Assembly: GCF_946478835.1 (NCBI RefSeq)
Contig: NZ_CAMLDV010000036.1
Location: forward strand, 1 to 25,478
From: an uncultured Bdellovibrio sp.
GTDB taxonomy: Bacteria > Bdellovibrionota > Bdellovibrionia > Bdellovibrionales > Bdellovibrionaceae
Direction of reading: 5' to 3'
Length of the DNA: 25,478 bases
Within the stretch, counting starts at the first letter, position 1. The number at the start of each line of letters is the position of its first letter. This document shows, piece by piece, positions 21,621 to 25,478 of this stretch. Made by a program: the position numbers and the translations under genes. The notes under the pieces are model-generated. The model made no database searches. It worked only from the letters and a program-made list of their open reading frames with translations, and had not been told where the DNA came from.

Positions 21621-22634
21621 ATGAATCCAGTTCAAGCCTTAAAGACAAATCCCTTTGTCCTTGCTCCTATGGCAGGGATTACGGACCACGCTTTTCGCAC
21701 CTTCATGAAAAAACTTGATACCAGTGTTGTCGTCACAGAACTCGTGAGCGCCAGTGGTATTGAATACAAATCCGAGAGAACCATGAAGCTGATGAGCTTT
21801 GATGAGTCTCAGCGTCCGATTGGAATTCAACTTTTCGGTGAAGATCCAGAGATCGTCGCGCGTGCGGCTCAAGTCGCAGAAGCAGAGGGTTGTGATTTCG
21901 TTGATTTGAACTTTGGCTGCCCTGTTCCTAAAGTTGTGAAAAAGGGCGGAGGTTCTGCGATCCTTAAAGATCCTGCGGCTGTCCAAAAAATGGTTTCTAC
22001 CGTGAAAGCCGCTATCAAAATTCCTCTGACAATCAAGATCCGTACGGGTTGGGATGCAAATACTCGCAATGCTATCGAAGTTTGCAATATCGCCTATAAC
22101 GAAGGTGTCGAGTGGGTTGCAATTCATGGTCGTACTCGCGCTCAAGGTTATACGGGATTGGCAGATTGGGATTTTATCGCTGACGTAAAGTCCAAAACCA
22201 AGATTCCTCTTTTGGGAAATGGAGACATCCTCACACCTCGTCAGGCCAACCTTCGACTAGAACAATCGGGTTGCGACGGGGTGATGATTGGTCGCGGTTG
22301 CCTTAAAAATCCATTTATTTTTATGGACGCCTTGTCTCTTTGGAGAGGGGAATCCCTCAAAGACGTCCAAAGAGATTATGTGAGCCTATTTAACGACCTG
22401 AAAAGTGAGATTGTTGCGCATTGTGATGAGCACATCACGGGCATCCAGCTCAGAAAGTTTGCAGCATGGTTCTCAACAGGTTATGCTGGAGCCGCACAAT
22501 TCAGAAAGAATCTTTTCCAATCCAAAAGCAACGAAGAGATCATGGCTTTGGCTAACGAATTTTTCGCTAGCATCGGTAGTGTTGAGCAAGAAGACACAAG
22601 CCAAGAAGAGTTCCTTATGGGAGGACACGGTTAA
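21621..22634 (+). CDS. dusB: tRNA-dihydrouridine synthase
   Basis: This FMN enzyme reduces uridines in tRNA to dihydrouridine. The 337-residue protein has PFVLAPMAGITDHAFR (11-26), the catalytic Cys100 in DLNFGCPVPKV, the GGSAILKDP stretch, IKIRTGWD and HGRTRAQGYTG, all Dus signatures. GNGDI and GCDGVMIGRGCLKNPFIF form the phosphate site. It is closest by eye to DusB, but DusA/C cannot be firmly excluded. No Shine-Dalgarno sequence precedes the ATG. TTATAT lies ten bases before it, again hinting at a leaderless start. It ends 91 bases before typA. Confidence 0.92.
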   Translation: MNPVQALKTNPFVLAPMAGITDHAFRTFMKKLDTSVVVTELVSASGIEYKSERTMKLMSFDESQRPIGIQLFGEDPEIVARAAQVAEAEGCDFVDLNFGCPVPKVVKKGGGSAILKDPAAVQKMVSTVKAAIKIPLTIKIRTGWDANTRNAIEVCNIAYNEGVEWVAIHGRTRAQGYTGLADWDFIADVKSKTKIPLLGNGDILTPRQANLRLEQSGCDGVMIGRGCLKNPFIFMDALSLWRGESLKDVQRDYVSLFNDLKSEIVAHCDEHITGIQLRKFAAWFSTGYAGAAQFRKNLFQSKSNEEIMALANEFFASIGSVEQEDTSQEEFLMGGHG

Positions 22635-22725
22635 TCGTGATCCTAACAGTAATCTGGTGTGCGAAAGTTTAAATTTAGTTTTAGTGTTTTGAAGTTTAGT
22701 TTTTAGAAAATAACGAAGGGTAAAT
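22635..22725 (+). other. AT-rich gap before typA
   Basis: The gap has several T-rich TTTAG repeats and a GAAGGG ribosome-binding site five bases before the typA ATG. I found no convincing pair of promoter boxes and no terminator hairpin, so typA may be read from the dus transcript or from a promoter I cannot recognise. Confidence 0.35.
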
Positions 22726-24540
22726 ATGGTTCAAGATCCAAAGAAAATTAGAAATATTGCTATCATCGCACACGTCGACCACGGAAAGACGACGCTGGTT
22801 GACCACTTGATCAAGCAAGCAGGTACTTTCCGTGACAACGAACACGTTGAAGAACGTCTTATGGATTCCATGGATCTTGAAAGAGAGCGTGGTATCACGA
22901 TCGCGGCGAAGAACGCGTCGTTCATGTACAAAGACATCAAAGTTAACATCGTAGATACACCGGGACATAGTGACTTCGGTGGTGAAGTTGAACGTATCTT
23001 GAACATGGTGGATGGTTGTATCCTTCTTTGCGACGCTTCCGAAGGCCCACTTCCACAAACTCGCTTCGTATTGAAAAAAGCTCTTGAGGGCGGCAAAAAA
23101 GTTATTGTTTGTATCAACAAAATTGACCGTGCCGATGCTCGTATCCAAGAAGTTCACAACGAACTTTTTGATTTGTTCATCGATCTAGATGCAACAGAAG
23201 AGCAATGTGATTTCCACACTGTTTACGCGATTGCGCGTGAAGGTATGGCGACTCTAGATCCAAATGTGAACACGGGATCTTTGGAAGTTCTTTACGATGC
23301 TATCGTAAATCTAGTTCCTCCTCCAAAAATTGAAGAGAACGCTCCACTTCAAGTCATGGTTTCCAACATTTCATACAATGATTACGTAGGTCGTTTGGCT
23401 ATCGGTCGTATGAAAGCCGGAACAATCAAAGTGGGTGACGAAGTTCTTTGCGTTCAAGCCAATGCTCAGAAGAAAGTAAAAGTCTCTGCTTTGTTCCAGT
23501 ACAAAGTAAACTCGCAAGTTCCAGCGCAAGAAGTTGGCGCCGGTGACATCGTTGTTATCGCGGGTATGGAAGACTTCACGATCGGTGACACTATCACTTC
23601 AGTCCTTGATCCTCGTCCTCTTGAGCGTATTCGCGTCGAAGAGCCGACGGTAGGTATGGTGTTCTCAGTAAATAACGGTCCTTTTGCGGGTCTTGACGGT
23701 AAAAACGTAACTTCACGTAAAATCATCGAGCGTCTTGAAAGAGAACTTTTGTACAACGTTGCAATCCGCGTAGAAAAAACGGACAGCACAGATGCTTTCA
23801 AAGTTATCGGTCGTGGTGAGTTGCAATTGGGTGTATTGATCGAACAAATGCGCCGTGAAAACTTCGAACTTCTTGTTTCTAAACCGACTGTTGTCTTCAA
23901 AGAAGAAGGCGGCAAAAAAATGGAACCAATGGAGATCGCGGTCATCGATATCGAAGACCAATTCGTTGGTGCGGTGACAGAGAAGTTGGGAAAACGTAAA
24001 GGTGTGATGACGAACATGGTTCAAAAAGGATCTGGTCGTACTCGTCTTGAGTTCCGTATCCCTTCTCGAGGTTTGATCGGTTACCGTTCAGACTTCTTGA
24101 CTGACACTCGTGGTACAGGTCTTTTGAATACGCAATTCGACGGTTGGGATGACTACCGTGGAGAAATCGAACACCGTATGAATGGTGCGATGATTTCTGA
24201 CCGTAAAGGTGTTGCGACAGCTTACGCGATCTGGAATCTTCAAGAGCGCGGTATTATGATGGTTGAACACGGTGATGACGTGTACGAAGGCATGATCGTT
24301 GGTGAACACGCCAAGGAGAATGATCTAGAAGTAAACATCACTCGTGAGAAAAAATTGACGAACGTACGTGCTTCGGGTTCAGATGAAGCTATCCGCCTTG
24401 TTCCAGTGAAGAAAATGACATTGGAAAGAGCGATGGAATGGATCAAAGATTCAGAGTTGATCGAGGTCACTCCGAAAACGATCCGTCTACGTTTGAAAGA
24501 ACTAGATCCACATAAACGTGCAAGAGCAGCGAAGGAATAA
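22726..24540 (+). CDS. typA: TypA/BipA ribosome-binding GTPase
   Basis: This translational GTPase helps assemble the large ribosomal subunit and support growth under stress. The 604 residues show G1 HVDHGKTT (16-23), G2 RGITI (55-59), G3 DTPGH (77-81) and G4 NKID (131-134). The EF-G-like domains follow, then the BipA C-terminal region, including RTRLEFRIPSRGLIGYRSDFLTDTRG. Length matches the family. It ends KRARAAKE and its TAA overlaps the ATG of the next gene (TAATG). That coupling joins a ribosome factor to an ABC exporter gene. Confidence 0.96.
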   Translation: MVQDPKKIRNIAIIAHVDHGKTTLVDHLIKQAGTFRDNEHVEERLMDSMDLERERGITIAAKNASFMYKDIKVNIVDTPGHSDFGGEVERILNMVDGCILLCDASEGPLPQTRFVLKKALEGGKKVIVCINKIDRADARIQEVHNELFDLFIDLDATEEQCDFHTVYAIAREGMATLDPNVNTGSLEVLYDAIVNLVPPPKIEENAPLQVMVSNISYNDYVGRLAIGRMKAGTIKVGDEVLCVQANAQKKVKVSALFQYKVNSQVPAQEVGAGDIVVIAGMEDFTIGDTITSVLDPRPLERIRVEEPTVGMVFSVNNGPFAGLDGKNVTSRKIIERLERELLYNVAIRVEKTDSTDAFKVIGRGELQLGVLIEQMRRENFELLVSKPTVVFKEEGGKKMEPMEIAVIDIEDQFVGAVTEKLGKRKGVMTNMVQKGSGRTRLEFRIPSRGLIGYRSDFLTDTRGTGLLNTQFDGWDDYRGEIEHRMNGAMISDRKGVATAYAIWNLQERGIMMVEHGDDVYEGMIVGEHAKENDLEVNITREKKLTNVRASGSDEAIRLVPVKKMTLERAMEWIKDSELIEVTPKTIRLRLKELDPHKRARAAKE

Positions 24541-25466
24541 TGAGTACAAACGTCGCCATTGAAATTAAAGACCTGACAAAGAAATACGACGATAGAGTCG
24601 CTGTGGATGGAATCAGTCTTGAAATTTACAAGGGCGAATGTTTCGGTCTCTTAGGTCCCAACGGGGCGGGCAAATCAACAACGATGAAGATGATGTATTG
24701 CTCAGCCCTCGTTACCAGCGGGGAGCTTTACGTTCTCGGCCTGAATGTTAAAAAAAATTATCGTGAGATCAAATCTCGCATAGGGGTCGTCCCGCAAGAG
24801 GACGGCCTTGATCCAGACTTCACCGTTCTAGAAAATCTTTTAGTTTACGCAAGTTTTCATAAAATTCCGAAAGCCGAAGCGGATCTTCGTGCTCAGGCTT
24901 TGCTGCGTTTGATGAAGCTCGAAGAATACCAGGATCGTTCGGTAGAAACTTTGAGCGGCGGTATGAAACGCCGTTTGGCTATTGCTCGTGGCCTGATTAA
25001 TTCTCCGGAAGTGATCTTCCTTGATGAACCAACTACGGGTCTTGACCCGCAAGCGCGTGTTTGGATTTGGGATTTCTTTAAGCATCTTAAGTCTGAAAAA
25101 AGCACGTTGGTTTTGACAACTCACTACATGGAAGAAGCCGAACAGATGTGCGATCGTGTCGCGATTATCGATAACGGTCGTATTCTCACTGTGGGGAAGC
25201 CTCGCGATTTGATTCGTGAGTTGATCGGTAAAGAAGTCGTTGAATTTGATACGAACCCTGTGGATTTAAACTACTACCTGGGTCGTTTGCGCGCCGAAGG
25301 TTTTGCGTATCAAGTGATTAAAGACACGGTCTCTGTTCTGGTAAAAGAAAACCAGGAAGGTCGTCGTGTTGTCGATTTGATCGCAAGCGATAAAATCTAT
25401 ATCCGTAAACCGACTTTAAATGACGTGTTTTTAAAGTTGGCTGGTCATCAGTTGAGGGATGAGTAA
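24540..25466 (+). CDS. ABC exporter ATP-binding protein (NodI/DrrA type)
   Basis: This 308-residue ATPase of an ABC-2 type exporter has Walker A GPNGAGKST (39-47), Q-loop Gln86, signature LSGGM (138-142), Walker B VIFLDE with Asp162 and Glu163, and H-loop His195. After the ATPase core (about 1-225) there is a C-terminal domain of about 80 residues, as in DrrA/NodI/CcmA-like proteins. Such ATPases drive a two-subunit ABC-2 permease that exports lipids, sugars or drugs; the cargo cannot be read. It begins in the stop codon of typA. A gene for the likely permease starts two bases beyond its stop. Confidence 0.92.
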   Translation: MSTNVAIEIKDLTKKYDDRVAVDGISLEIYKGECFGLLGPNGAGKSTTMKMMYCSALVTSGELYVLGLNVKKNYREIKSRIGVVPQEDGLDPDFTVLENLLVYASFHKIPKAEADLRAQALLRLMKLEEYQDRSVETLSGGMKRRLAIARGLINSPEVIFLDEPTTGLDPQARVWIWDFFKHLKSEKSTLVLTTHYMEEAEQMCDRVAIIDNGRILTVGKPRDLIRELIGKEVVEFDTNPVDLNYYLGRLRAEGFAYQVIKDTVSVLVKENQEGRRVVDLIASDKIYIRKPTLNDVFLKLAGHQLRDE

Positions 25467-25467
25467 T

Positions 25468-25478
25468 ATGAAATTTAA
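25468..25478 (+). CDS. Start of the next gene, likely the ABC-2 permease (partial)
   Basis: An ATG at 25468 begins MKF and then leaves the window. GAGG about a dozen bases upstream (25454-25457), and possibly GATGAG nearer, could serve as the ribosome-binding site. It is one base after the ATPase stop codon. The product is inferred only from the usual order of ABC-2 exporter operons. Confidence 0.35.

Noticed and set aside
22635..22725. Sigma-70 promoter for typA
   Set aside because: TTGAAG and T-rich boxes can be found, but no pair has acceptable spacing.
1..25478. CRISPR array, tRNA or rRNA genes, insertion sequence, prophage or other transferred island
   Set aside because: No direct-repeat array, cloverleaf-like sequence, transposase, integrase or composition break was seen by eye. 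Absence was not tested by any program.

Overview
The window reads as a piece of a Bdellovibrio-type chromosome (predatory Bdellovibrionota). This assignment is inference from gene content: a Flp/Tad pilus cluster, a BamD lipoprotein, many signal-peptide and TPR proteins, an arginine-succinylation type amino-acid degradation cluster, and protein sequences that look like that group. No rRNA, tRNA, CRISPR array, insertion sequence or phage gene was seen. Genes are tightly packed with many ATGA/TAATG overlaps, and no stretch longer than 300 bases lacks a gene.

Minus-strand left part (7-5981): a Flp (type IVb) pilus operon reading right to left: major Flp pilin, a second Flp-like pilin without a leader peptide, three TadE/F-like pseudopilins in translational overlap, CpaB, the secretin CpaC, and a protein joining a CpaE-type MinD/ParA ATPase to a CpaF-type motor ATPase. 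The motor half ends at an in-frame TGA at 7-9, before Walker B. Two near-perfect sigma-28 (FliA) promoters, each TAAA-N16-GCCGATA(T/A), stand before the first pilin and before cpaE-cpaF. The second lies inside a hairpin that would also cover the ribosome-binding site of read-through mRNA.

Middle (6161-10224, minus strand): an HTTM-like polytopic membrane protein with a small anchored partner; bamD, a TPR protein and hypoxanthine phosphoribosyltransferase as one transcription unit ending in a hairpin terminator; and a BatE-like TPR/SH3 membrane protein. A 24-residue membrane microprotein with its own promoter and ribosome-binding site is encoded on the plus strand at 7340-7414.

Right part (10363-25478, mostly plus strand): a five-gene operon (class III aminotransferase, M20 deacylase, AstA, AstD, MltG) that links amino-acid catabolism to cell-wall cleavage; a membrane hybrid histidine kinase; a convergent FG-GAP-like membrane-anchored protein; aspartokinase; nitroreductase; tRNA-dihydrouridine synthase; TypA/BipA; and an ABC exporter ATPase whose partner gene begins at the window edge.

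Regulation visible in sequence: several sigma-70-like promoters have the -10 box only 8-10 bases before the ATG and no Shine-Dalgarno sequence (bamD, batE-like, hybrid kinase, possibly dus), suggesting leaderless mRNAs. Several promoters carry inverted repeats over the -35, spacer or -10. All promoter and terminator calls are by eye and untested.
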